Shown here in pieces: positions 1 to 6,806 of a stretch of 9,666 nt of DNA. Both the position numbers and the translations under genes were made by a program. The stretch's first letter is position 1, and each line of letters opens with the position of its first letter. Below the pieces are notes generated by a model. That model worked only from the letters and a program-made list of their open reading frames with translations. It ran no database searches and was not told the DNA's origin. Source of the DNA: an uncultured Eubacteriales bacterium (lineage in GTDB: Bacteria; Bacillota; Clostridia; Oscillospirales; Acutalibacteraceae); contig CAKTXU010000043.1 of NCBI GenBank assembly GCA_934630995.1, forward strand, positions 1 through 9,666, in the 5' to 3' direction.

Positions 1-467
1 GGTATGACCTGACGCCGGAAAAGGGTAAAAACGACACCTGGGTCACCGTGCCTCTGAACTTTGAGAAGATGAGGACAGGGACAAACCGCATCGCGGTGGA
101 CAGCAACGTCAATAACCGGGGTCATCTCACCGACCAGAGTATCAACCTCTATTTCACACAGACGGCAACGCCGGGCGATTCCTTTGTTTCCACCGACAAC
201 ATGGCCTCCTGGATTCCCTATACCGACCGCTACGCCAATATCTATCTGGAGCTGAAAAAGACGGGAACGGAGGAATGGGTCAAGGTGCTGCCTGAGGAAA
301 CCTACACTCTGTATGAGAGCACGGTGGTTGGGTTGTTCACCGGCTCGGATCCGGCGTATCCCTATCTTATGCGGCGCGAGATCGTCGTCGAAAGCCTGGA
401 GGGCTACGACGGCGTCCGGGCAGTCGTCAACCTCCATGTGGGCGGCGATCTGGAACTGAATACCTGA
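1..467 (+). CDS. 3' end of a probable secreted protein (P1), paralog of the anchored protein at 5959-6747
   Basis: The reading frame is open from position 3 to a TGA at 465-467, giving 154 visible residues. The true start lies left of the window, and the GTG at 48 is only an internal valine codon. I do not recognise a named family. The fragment aligns by eye with residues about 52-194 of the protein encoded at 5959-6747. Shared landmarks in the same order are a W-V-x-x-P segment, an E-K pair, an S/T-N-V-x-N motif, the tetrapeptide YTDR, a tryptophan followed by V-P or V-L-P, SLEG, and a final VNLHVG. Unlike its paralog, P1 stops a few residues after VNLHVG, with no Thr-rich linker, sorting motif or membrane segment. 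It is therefore either freely secreted or held at the surface by something in the unseen N-terminal part. A signal peptide is inferred from the paralog only. No terminator with a T-run was seen after the stop. Confidence 0.75.
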   Translation, partial: YDLTPEKGKNDTWVTVPLNFEKMRTGTNRIAVDSNVNNRGHLTDQSINLYFTQTATPGDSFVSTDNMASWIPYTDRYANIYLELKKTGTEEWVKVLPEETYTLYESTVVGLFTGSDPAYPYLMRREIVVESLEGYDGVRAVVNLHVGGDLELNT

Positions 468-508
468 CGGTTACCCCAGCATTTCCCAATCTGCCTCCCG
501 CCGGGGTA

Positions 509-517
509 TGCTATACT
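509..517 (+). promoter_or_regulatory. Extended -10 promoter for the two-component operon
   Basis: TGCTATACT matches an extended -10 element (TGn followed by TATAAT with one mismatch). No convincing -35 box lies 16-18 bases upstream, which is common for extended -10 promoters. Transcription would start near 524, giving a leader of about 44 nt before the GTG at 568. The ten bases TATACTAGTA (512-521) recur exactly at the promoter of the ABC transporter (7944-7953). Confidence 0.5.
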
Positions 518-567
518 AGTAGTCGTAAATTGTCATTTAATGGGATATACCACGGGGAGGGACGGCT

Positions 568-1374
568 GTGTATTCGCTGCTGATAGTGGACGACGAGCGG
601 GAGGAACGGGACGGCGTGGAATTTTTGATTCGCCGCCGGGCCTTTCCCATTACCCTGCGCAAGGCGTCCAACGGGAGGGAGGCGCTGCGCCTGCTGGAGG
701 AGGGGCCAGCCGACATTCTGCTGACCGACATAAAGATGCCGCTGATGAACGGGCTGGAGCTGTGCGCGGCGGCCAGAGAGAAGTACCCGGCCATCGTCCT
801 TATCATCCTCAGCGCTTACGGGGACTACGAGTATACCCGGCGGGCCATTCAGGTGCGGGTAGACGATTATATCCTCAAGCCGGTGGCGGCGGAAGATTTC
901 TGCCGGGCGATAGAAAACGCCGTCCGGTTGCTAGACGACCGCCGCCGGCAGAGTTCCAGCGCCTTCGTCAAGGCGGTGGAGACGGTGGGCTCCTCGGAAT
1001 ACCGCCGGCAGCGGCTGCAGGAGGACGGCGCCGCCTGCGACGCCCAGGAGCGGCGGATTGTGGCTGAGGTGCTGCGCCTGGTGGAGGAGCACTATCAACA
1101 GGACATCGGCCTGGAATGGGTGGCGCAGAAGGTGGGGCTTTCCGCCGGGTATCTCAGCGGCCTTTTCAAACAGGCGGTGGGAAAGGGGTTCATCCAGGTT
1201 CTTACCACCTATCGCATGGAGAAGGCCCGGCAGCTCCTGGTGGACAGCAACCTGCGGATTGCGGAAATCTGCGCGGCTGTGGGCTACAACAATCCCTCCT
1301 ATTTCTGTCTGCTGTTTAAAAAATATTTCGGTGTGACGGCCAATCAGATGCGGGAGAGGGGCGGGCGGACTTGA
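568..1374 (+). CDS. Response regulator, REC plus AraC-type DNA-binding domain (YesN-like)
   Basis: This is the cytoplasmic output half of a two-component system, predicted to be phosphorylated by the kinase encoded immediately downstream and to regulate transcription. The 268-residue protein has an N-terminal receiver domain (about 1-120) with the acidic cluster D8-D9-E10, phospho-acceptor D54 in the LLTDIKMP context, S82 in the switch position and conserved K104 followed by proline. After a linker rich in Arg, Gln and Ser, residues about 164-265 form two AraC-type helix-turn-helix units, the second in the GYNNPSYFCLLFKKYFG segment. The start is GTG at 568, preceded by GGGGAGG at 554-560 with a 7-base gap. 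It is one of the shorter YesN forms, having only REC and HTH. Its stop overlaps the kinase start by four bases. In similar loci such regulators activate carbohydrate genes. The neighbouring mannosidase and P2 are plausible targets, which is inference. Confidence 0.93.
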   Translation: MYSLLIVDDEREERDGVEFLIRRRAFPITLRKASNGREALRLLEEGPADILLTDIKMPLMNGLELCAAAREKYPAIVLIILSAYGDYEYTRRAIQVRVDDYILKPVAAEDFCRAIENAVRLLDDRRRQSSSAFVKAVETVGSSEYRRQRLQEDGAACDAQERRIVAEVLRLVEEHYQQDIGLEWVAQKVGLSAGYLSGLFKQAVGKGFIQVLTTYRMEKARQLLVDSNLRIAEICAAVGYNNPSYFCLLFKKYFGVTANQMRERGGRT

Positions 1375-3047
1375 ACAGGCTTACCCGGCGTATCCACAGT
1401 CTTCGTCTCCACACCAAGCTGCTCCTTTCGTATGTGTTTATTATCCTGATTCCCCTGGTCACCTGGAGTGTGGTGTCCTATTCCCAGACAAACGCGCGCC
1501 TGCGGGCCAATGCGGAATCCGATCTTGACAGCATGGTGCGTTTTACCAAGCAGACCATCCAAAACCGGCTGTTTCTGGCGGAGCAAACCCTCAATCTGTT
1601 TGCCGAGGATTACTCCATCGCCGCCATCGTCAATGCCAACTATGTCAGCGAGTATCAGAAGGCGCAGGACCTGCTGGGCCGCTTTGATCCCCTGCTGGCG
1701 AGCATTTTTGAGCAGAATATGGATTTTGAAAATTTGACCGTCTACACCTATGGCAGCCTGAAAAACGTGCGGCGGTATTTTATCGACGCCGGTGGTGTGG
1801 AGGGGGCCGAGACGGCCCGTCTGCTGTGCGGACGGGAGCCGCTGTGGATCTACCATGGCGGGGTGCTGACCGTTTCACGCAAGGCTATCAATATTGACGC
1901 CCCCAACGCCTCGGCCACCCTGTGCTTTGAGGTAAATGAGGAAAGCCTCTTCTCCGGCGCGCTTCCCAGTCAGACGCAGAACTACCGGCTGACGGTGACC
2001 GATGGGCTCGGCGCTCTGCTGTACTCGTCAGGGGATGAGGCAGCGGCGTCGTCGGAGCAGCTCCTGGTCAGGGAGGAGGTGCTGCCGGATACAGGGTGGA
2101 GACTGCAGATAGAGGCGGATATCCGGCCGGTGACGATCAGCGTCCTATCCGCCTTCCAATCCACCGCCCTGGTCATCCTGCTCTCCTTTGCGATCCTGCT
2201 CGTGGTGGTGCTGTTGTTTTCCCGCACTTTCAGCGCCCGCATCACCAGGCTCAAAATGCAGCTGGACGAAGTGGTTCCCAGCGAATACAAAGTGGACATC
2301 CGCTCTGAGGAACGGGACGAAATCGGCGATATCACCAATGCCGTGGGCCGGATGATCCGGGATACCCGGCGGATGATCCTCACTTCCTACCAGGCGCGGC
2401 TGGACAGGCGGGATGCCCAGCTCAGCGCCCTGCAGGCCCAGATAAACCCTCACTTTTTGTATAATACCCTGTCTAATCTCAACTGGCGCACCATCCAGAG
2501 CGGCGACGAGGAGATGAGCGGGCTGCTGACAGCCCTGTCCAGCTTTTACCGCCTGTCCCTGAACAGCGGCCGCTCCGTCTCCACTGTCGGGCAGGAGATC
2601 AGTCATGTGAAGACCTATCTGGAAATCGAGGCGGCGGTGCACCGCCTGCCGGCGCTTTCCGTGACCTACGATGTAGAGGAGGACCTGCTGGACTACAGCA
2701 TCCCCAGCGTCATTCTTCAGCCCTTGGTTGAAAATGCGCTGGAACACGGGCTGGGGCCCATCGGCCTGGAAAACGGCCGGTTGACCATCTCGGTACGGCG
2801 GGTGGAGGAAACCTACCTGGAAATCCGCATCGAGGACAACGGACCGGGGATGGAGCCCACGGTGGCTGAGGCTGTTTTCAGCGACGCGGGGGATGCCCCG
2901 GGCTACGGACTGAGAAATGTATGGCGCCGCCTGCGCCTGTTTTTTGAGGATCAGTGTTCCATCCGGATGGAAGAAACGCCGGGCGGCGGCACCACCGTGG
3001 TTATCCGGATTCCCCAGTACGTACAGCCGGACGGGCGGCGGGAGTGA
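1371..3047 (+). CDS. Sensor histidine kinase (YesM-like, His_kinase/HATPase)
   Basis: This membrane sensor kinase has 558 residues. The start is TTG at 1371, overlapping the regulator's TGA (1372-1374) so that TTGA serves both. A GGAGAGGGG-like ribosome site lies at about 1353-1361, so translation is probably coupled. A first membrane helix spans about residues 18-38, followed by an extracellular sensing region of about 225 residues and a second helix at about 264-284. A HAMP-like linker (about 285-338) comes next. The His_kinase block typical of the YesM/LytS group has the phospho-acceptor H361 in INPHFLYNTLSNLNW. The ATPase domain follows with N455 in PLVENALEHG, the D489-N-G-P-G493 box and the G511-Y-G-L box. 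All key catalytic residues are present. The ligand cannot be read from the sequence. The context suggests a glycan or sugar signal. The last codons also form one arm of a terminator hairpin. Confidence 0.94.
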   Translation: MNRLTRRIHSLRLHTKLLLSYVFIILIPLVTWSVVSYSQTNARLRANAESDLDSMVRFTKQTIQNRLFLAEQTLNLFAEDYSIAAIVNANYVSEYQKAQDLLGRFDPLLASIFEQNMDFENLTVYTYGSLKNVRRYFIDAGGVEGAETARLLCGREPLWIYHGGVLTVSRKAINIDAPNASATLCFEVNEESLFSGALPSQTQNYRLTVTDGLGALLYSSGDEAAASSEQLLVREEVLPDTGWRLQIEADIRPVTISVLSAFQSTALVILLSFAILLVVVLLFSRTFSARITRLKMQLDEVVPSEYKVDIRSEERDEIGDITNAVGRMIRDTRRMILTSYQARLDRRDAQLSALQAQINPHFLYNTLSNLNWRTIQSGDEEMSGLLTALSSFYRLSLNSGRSVSTVGQEISHVKTYLEIEAAVHRLPALSVTYDVEEDLLDYSIPSVILQPLVENALEHGLGPIGLENGRLTISVRRVEETYLEIRIEDNGPGMEPTVAEAVFSDAGDAPGYGLRNVWRRLRLFFEDQCSIRMEETPGGGTTVVIRIPQYVQPDGRRE

Positions 3048-3062
3048 ACCGCCGCCCGTTTT
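3031..3062 (+). terminator. Intrinsic terminator embedded in the 3' end of the kinase gene
   Basis: A perfect 10-bp GC-rich stem forms from ACGGGCGGCG (3031-3040) and CGCCGCCCGT (3050-3059), with a 9-base loop that contains the kinase stop codon TGA (3045-3047). The last T of the stem runs into a short T-tract (TTTT, 3059-3062). The left arm encodes the final Asp-Gly-Arg-Arg of the kinase. It should end the two-component transcript before the mannosidase gene, although the short T-tract may allow some read-through. Confidence 0.8.
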
Positions 3063-3068
3063 GCAAGC

Positions 3069-3127
3069 GTTATGGATAAAAACACTGCCGTTTTAAGGTG
3101 GTTTTATCGAAAAACGCGCGGTATACT
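3069..3127 (+). promoter_or_regulatory. Candidate activator-dependent promoter of the mannosidase gene with GTTTTA direct repeats
   Basis: A -10 box TATACT lies at 3122-3127, with a leader of about 28 nt to the ATG at 3162. No good -35 box is found at 16-18 bases. Instead the region carries direct repeats GTTTTA at 3090-3095 and 3101-3106, 11 bp apart. A degenerate copy, GTTATG, lies at 3069-3074, a further 21 bp upstream. Helically phased direct repeats overlapping the -35 position are what AraC-type activators commonly bind, so this may be the target of the response regulator encoded upstream. The -10 is fairly clear and the operator role is inference. Confidence 0.45.
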
Positions 3128-3161
3128 GTGCTCATCTAATAGCAGGAAAGGGGCTTCCTTT

Positions 3162-5840
3162 ATGAAGCTGAAAAAAATCTATTATTTTAACGGTACTCAT
3201 TGGGACAGGGAATGGTACAAGCCGTTCCAGGGCTTCCGCTACATGCTGATGAAGGTTCTGGACGAAGTGATCGAGGTGCTGGAAGGGGATCCGGCTTTTC
3301 ACGTCTACATGCTGGACGGACAGACCGCGGTGCTGGACGACTACATAGAAGCGGCGCCGGAAGCGCGTGAGCGCTTAACGGCTCTGGTGGCTGCCGGGCG
3401 TATCGCGGCGGGCCCCTGGTACACCATGCCCGATGAATTCCTCCCCTCGGGGGAGAGCCTCATCCGCAATCTGCTGCTGGGTCATCGGAAGGCGGCAGAA
3501 TACGGCGCGCCCGCAGCCATGAAATACGGCTATGTATGCGATATCTTTGGCCATGTCGCGCAGATGCCGCAGATATTCGCAGGCTTTGGCATCCACGGCG
3601 CCCTGCTGCAACGGGGCTGCAACGAAGAAACCTGTCCGCCCCATTTTCTATGGGAATCCCCGGACGGCACAGGCTGTATTACTTACAAGGTGCCAGAGAA
3701 TTTCGGCTACGGCGCTTTCTATCACCATGTAACTGAGCCGTATACCCAGGGGTGGGATACCGACCGGCAGGCCCTGCTGGAGCGGGCTATCCGGGAGATC
3801 GACCGGGAGGCTGCGCGGCTCAACGCCCCTTATCTGGTCCTTAACGATGCTTTGGATCATCAGCGCATTACTAGGGCAGCCCCGTGGCTGGCGGAACAAT
3901 TGTCTCACCATTACGGCTGCCCGGTGGTCTTTGAAACGCTGGATCACCTTGTGGAGGAGCTGCTACCGCGGCGGAACAGCCTGCCAGTCATGCGGGGCGA
4001 GCTGGCGGAGACAAACAAGGTGGCTCCCCAAAGCACCAATATTCTGCTGACCTACACCCTCTCCAGCCGATATGATCTGAAAAAGGAAAACGACCGGGTG
4101 CAGGCCCTGTTGGACAAATGGGCCGAGCCGATGACGGCTATCCGCCGGTTTGAGGGCTTACCCCTCCGCGCTTCCTTCCACGACATGGCGTATCGCTACC
4201 TGCTGCGCAACCACGCCCACGATTCCATCTGCGGCTGCTCCATCGACGAGGTGCATCGGGATATGCATTACCGCTTCCGGCAAGCGGCCACCATTGCGGA
4301 GGAGATGATAGCCGATTGCCTGCGGTACGACATCTCCCGTCTGGAGGACGGAGAGGACGGCGGCAGGCTGGTCCTGCGGGTGTACAATCCCCTTCCCTTC
4401 GAACGGCGGGAAACGCTGAAGCTCTCTCTGGATTTCCCGCAGGATTTTCCCGCCCGTTTTTCCGAGGGCGAGCGGCTTTACGAGGAAAAAAATTCCTTTG
4501 TTCTCCAGGATGCAGACGGCGCGGAAATCCCGTACACCTTATGCGGGATGCGGCGGCATCGAATTGCCGCCACGCCTACCTTATATGAAGCGGACAGAGC
4601 CGATATCTGCTTCGACGCGGTTCTGCCCGCCACCGGTTACGCTGAGTATGCGGTGGTGCCCGTTTCGCACCGCCGGGTACGGTATATGGGCAGTCTGTCG
4701 GCAGGCTGCCGGACCTTGCAGAACCCATGGATAAGCCTGACGGCGGCCCTTGACGGCACCGTTACCCTGACGGACCGGCAGTCGGGCCGTGCGTATACGG
4801 GGCTGCTCTCCTATGAGGACGACGGGGAAATCGGAGACGGCTGGATGCATGTGCGTCCAGCGGCGGATCGGATTATCAGCGGCGTGGGGACGGATGTGGT
4901 GATAGAAAAGCTGTACGACGGCCCGGCGGAAGCCGCTTTATGCATCCGCAGCCGTCTGCTGCTGCCCGGCGGGGTGGAAACAGCCGGAGGCGGTCTTGTG
5001 CGGTCGGAAATATATACGCCCGTGCCTGTATGTACCGTGCTTCGTCTGGGGAGGACTAACCGCTATGTGGAGGTGGAAACCCAGGTGGACAATACGGCGA
5101 AGGATCACCGGCTGCGGGTGTGCCTGCCCACGGACATCGCGGGGGATACCTATCAGGCCGGTCAGGCCTTTACCCTGGTGACCCGAACGGTGGGGGCGAA
5201 TCCGTCCACACAGGACTGGAAGGAGCCGGCCTACGGGGAGCACAATTTCGACGGTATCCTGGTCAAACGGGCGGCCGACGGAACCGGCCTGGCATTTATC
5301 TCCGGCGGCGGTCTGCATGAGGCGGCGGCTTTGGACGACGAGAGGCATTCCCTGCTGGTCACCCTGTTCCGCAGCTTCGGGCAGACGGTGGGCACCGACG
5401 GCCAGCCGGACGGCCAGCTTCAGGGGCCGCTATCCTTCCGCTACCGGCTGCTTCCCCTGACGGCGGAGGACTCCGCAGCGGATCTGGTTCGCTGCCGAGA
5501 CGCTTTGCAGACCGGTGTCAGGCAGTATACGGCCACGCTGCCGGCGGCGCATACGCCGGGCCGGGAGACGCCTTTTATGGAGCTAACGGGCAGAGCGCTG
5601 GCCGTCTCCGCCTTTAAGCTTCCGGAGGATGGGGAAGAGGGGGCGCTCATCGTGCGGCTGGTCAACTACAGCGAGGAGACGGCGGACGGGGAGCTTCGCT
5701 TCCGTTTCCTTTTAAAAAAGGCGTGGCTGTGCGACCTGCTGGAGCGGCCGGAGAAGGATATACCGGTGTGTACACACAGCCTGTCGGTACGTCTGGCGCC
5801 CCATAAAATCCAGACCTACCGGCTCTATCTCGGCCAATAA
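3162..5840 (+). CDS. Cytoplasmic GH38 alpha-mannosidase
   Basis: This is predicted to hydrolyse terminal alpha-mannosyl linkages with retention, using a zinc-dependent GH38 active site. It has 892 residues, close to bacterial GH38 enzymes such as MngB (about 880). The N-terminal catalytic domain opens with FNGTHWDREWY, in which H13 and D15 are expected zinc ligands. D127 in YVCDIFGH is the expected nucleophile and zinc ligand, and H353 in NHAHDSICGCS the last zinc ligand. NDALDHQ (228-234) is a further conserved-looking active-site segment. The middle helical domain lies at about 275-370, and beta-rich C-terminal GH38 domains follow to the end. There is no signal peptide, so it should act in the cytoplasm on imported mannosides. 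The open frame extends 30 codons upstream to 3072, but ATG 3162 is preferred. It has AGGAAAGGGG at 3143-3152 and begins MKLKKIYYFNGTHWDREW as in the family, whereas the upstream part covers the -10 box. The exact substrate (N-glycan fragment, mannosyl-oligosaccharide or mannosylglycerate) cannot be decided. Confidence 0.93.
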   Translation: MKLKKIYYFNGTHWDREWYKPFQGFRYMLMKVLDEVIEVLEGDPAFHVYMLDGQTAVLDDYIEAAPEARERLTALVAAGRIAAGPWYTMPDEFLPSGESLIRNLLLGHRKAAEYGAPAAMKYGYVCDIFGHVAQMPQIFAGFGIHGALLQRGCNEETCPPHFLWESPDGTGCITYKVPENFGYGAFYHHVTEPYTQGWDTDRQALLERAIREIDREAARLNAPYLVLNDALDHQRITRAAPWLAEQLSHHYGCPVVFETLDHLVEELLPRRNSLPVMRGELAETNKVAPQSTNILLTYTLSSRYDLKKENDRVQALLDKWAEPMTAIRRFEGLPLRASFHDMAYRYLLRNHAHDSICGCSIDEVHRDMHYRFRQAATIAEEMIADCLRYDISRLEDGEDGGRLVLRVYNPLPFERRETLKLSLDFPQDFPARFSEGERLYEEKNSFVLQDADGAEIPYTLCGMRRHRIAATPTLYEADRADICFDAVLPATGYAEYAVVPVSHRRVRYMGSLSAGCRTLQNPWISLTAALDGTVTLTDRQSGRAYTGLLSYEDDGEIGDGWMHVRPAADRIISGVGTDVVIEKLYDGPAEAALCIRSRLLLPGGVETAGGGLVRSEIYTPVPVCTVLRLGRTNRYVEVETQVDNTAKDHRLRVCLPTDIAGDTYQAGQAFTLVTRTVGANPSTQDWKEPAYGEHNFDGILVKRAADGTGLAFISGGGLHEAAALDDERHSLLVTLFRSFGQTVGTDGQPDGQLQGPLSFRYRLLPLTAEDSAADLVRCRDALQTGVRQYTATLPAAHTPGRETPFMELTGRALAVSAFKLPEDGEEGALIVRLVNYSEETADGELRFRFLLKKAWLCDLLERPEKDIPVCTHSLSVRLAPHKIQTYRLYLGQ

Positions 5841-5874
5841 GGAAAAGGATATGAATTATCTGATATAAATCTGC

Positions 5875-5907
5875 GTTTTTTATCATTGTTTTTAAGGAAC
5901 CTATACA
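5875..5907 (+). promoter_or_regulatory. Possible promoter and operator upstream of the anchored protein gene
   Basis: The 118-base gap after the mannosidase stop is AT-rich and shows no terminator hairpin. It contains GTTTTTTATC (5875-5884) and GTTTTTAAGG (5888-5897), followed by a -10-like TATACA (5902-5907). The two elements resemble GTTTTATC and GTTTTAAGG found upstream of the mannosidase, in swapped order, with TTTTA cores 12 bp apart here against 11 bp there. This may mark a shared regulator, but low-complexity AT sequence could also produce the likeness. Confidence 0.3.
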
Positions 5908-5958
5908 GGAAAATAGAAGCAGAGAGAATAAATTCGTTTTGAAAAGGAGCGGTATGTC

Positions 5959-6747
5959 ATGATGCGCATGAAAAAAGTCCTGGCGGTTCTGGTCTCTTTG
6001 CTTCTCTCCTCCGTCCTTGTGTGCGGTGGAGTCAGCGCGGAGGAGCGGGCGGATCCCTCTCTGCGGGTGCGGGTCAATGGAACCTGGTTCGCCACCTCCC
6101 TGGCCGACTATCAAGGAGAGGACAACGTCTGGGTTGTCTGTCCCGTGGAGCTGGAAAAATTCAACGCCAACACCACCAACTATTTCTCCATCAGCACCAA
6201 TGTGAAAAACACGGAGGATTTCAGCGATACCAGCGTGGACATCTATTCCACCGCCGCCACGGAGGGGATCTACAGTCTGCTGACCAACCATCGCTACTGT
6301 GACGACAATTTCACGATGTATACCGACCGGAACATTAATTTCCGTGTGGAATTCTATGACGGCTCCAAATGGACGACCGTTCCCGCCGCCCCTTGTAAGA
6401 GCACTGATTTTCACTGCATAGCCGGCTATTTTGAGGGGAACGACACCTGGTACAACGGCGCCTGCAATCTGGATTTGGGGAGCCTGGAGGGGATAACCAA
6501 GGCGCGGATTGCGGTAAACCTGCATGTAGGAAGCAATCTGAGCGTTCTGGATTATACCGATAATGAGGGCGATGTTTACCTTCCCGTTGAGAAGGAGGAG
6601 AGCACGACCACCGCGGGGGGAGACGGCACCACCACGGCCAAAACCGACGATCCGCCCAAAACCGGGGACGCCGGCATCGTTCTTCCCATTGCCGGTTTGC
6701 TGCTTATCTCCGGCGCGGCTGTTCTGCTCGTCAGCCGCCGCAAGTGA
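5959..6747 (+). CDS. Secreted, sortase-anchored surface protein of unknown function (P2)
   Basis: This 262-residue precursor has an N-terminal signal peptide (basic MMRMKK, a hydrophobic core, likely cleavage after VSA at about residue 27). A single globular region follows at about 33-200, then a Thr/Gly/Glu-rich linker (about 211-230). The sorting signal is PPKTG at 232-236, then a hydrophobic helix (about 239-258) and the tail SRRK. PPKTG fits the (S/N/P)PXTG motifs used by clostridial sortases, so it is probably covalently cell-wall linked. No sortase gene is in the window. The globular region resembles P1 at 1-467 (YTDR at 121-124, SLEG at 175-178, VNLHVG at 186-191). It holds five cysteines in the mature part (61, 114, 146, 153, 169). 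I do not recognise the domain. GGAG at 5946-5949 supports ATG 5959 (9-base gap); 5962 is also possible. It follows the mannosidase on the same strand and may be partly co-transcribed with it. A surface glycan-binding role is conjecture. Confidence 0.85.
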   Translation: MMRMKKVLAVLVSLLLSSVLVCGGVSAEERADPSLRVRVNGTWFATSLADYQGEDNVWVVCPVELEKFNANTTNYFSISTNVKNTEDFSDTSVDIYSTAATEGIYSLLTNHRYCDDNFTMYTDRNINFRVEFYDGSKWTTVPAAPCKSTDFHCIAGYFEGNDTWYNGACNLDLGSLEGITKARIAVNLHVGSNLSVLDYTDNEGDVYLPVEKEESTTTAGGDGTTTAKTDDPPKTGDAGIVLPIAGLLLISGAAVLLVSRRK

Positions 6748-6770
6748 GGAAAGGTTTTCTTAACCATGTT

Positions 6771-6806
6771 AAAATAGCCCTGCGGAAATATCCGCAGGGC
6801 TATTTT
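6771..6806. terminator. Bidirectional terminator between convergent genes
   Basis: A perfect 16-bp stem is formed by AAAATAGCCCTGCGGA (6771-6786) and TCCGCAGGGCTATTTT (6791-6806), with the four-base loop AATA. The GC core is flanked by an A-run on one side and a T-run on the other, so it can terminate transcription in both directions. It serves the anchored protein gene from the left and the AraC regulator from the right. The regulator's stop codon (complement of 6800-6802) lies inside the right arm. Confidence 0.9.

Noticed and set aside
470..508. TACCCC/GGGGTA inverted repeat after the first gene as a terminator
   Set aside because: Only six pairs with a loop of about 27 bases and no T-run follow, so it is not a credible intrinsic terminator.
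540..1067. Plus-strand frame of 175 codons overlapping the response regulator
   Set aside because: A Gly/Arg/Ala-rich translation in a shifted frame of a clear REC domain is a composition artefact.
3072..3161. 30-codon N-terminal extension of the mannosidase
   Set aside because: It covers the GTTTTA repeats and the -10 box and has no ribosome site; family enzymes begin close to the HWDREW motif.
5841..5900. Terminator after the mannosidase gene
   Set aside because: There is a T-run at 5876-5881, but no GC-rich stem precedes it.
5662..6525. Minus-strand open frame of 287 codons across the mannosidase end and the anchored protein gene
   Set aside because: It runs antisense to two convincing genes and through their intergenic promoter region, with no recognisable domain.
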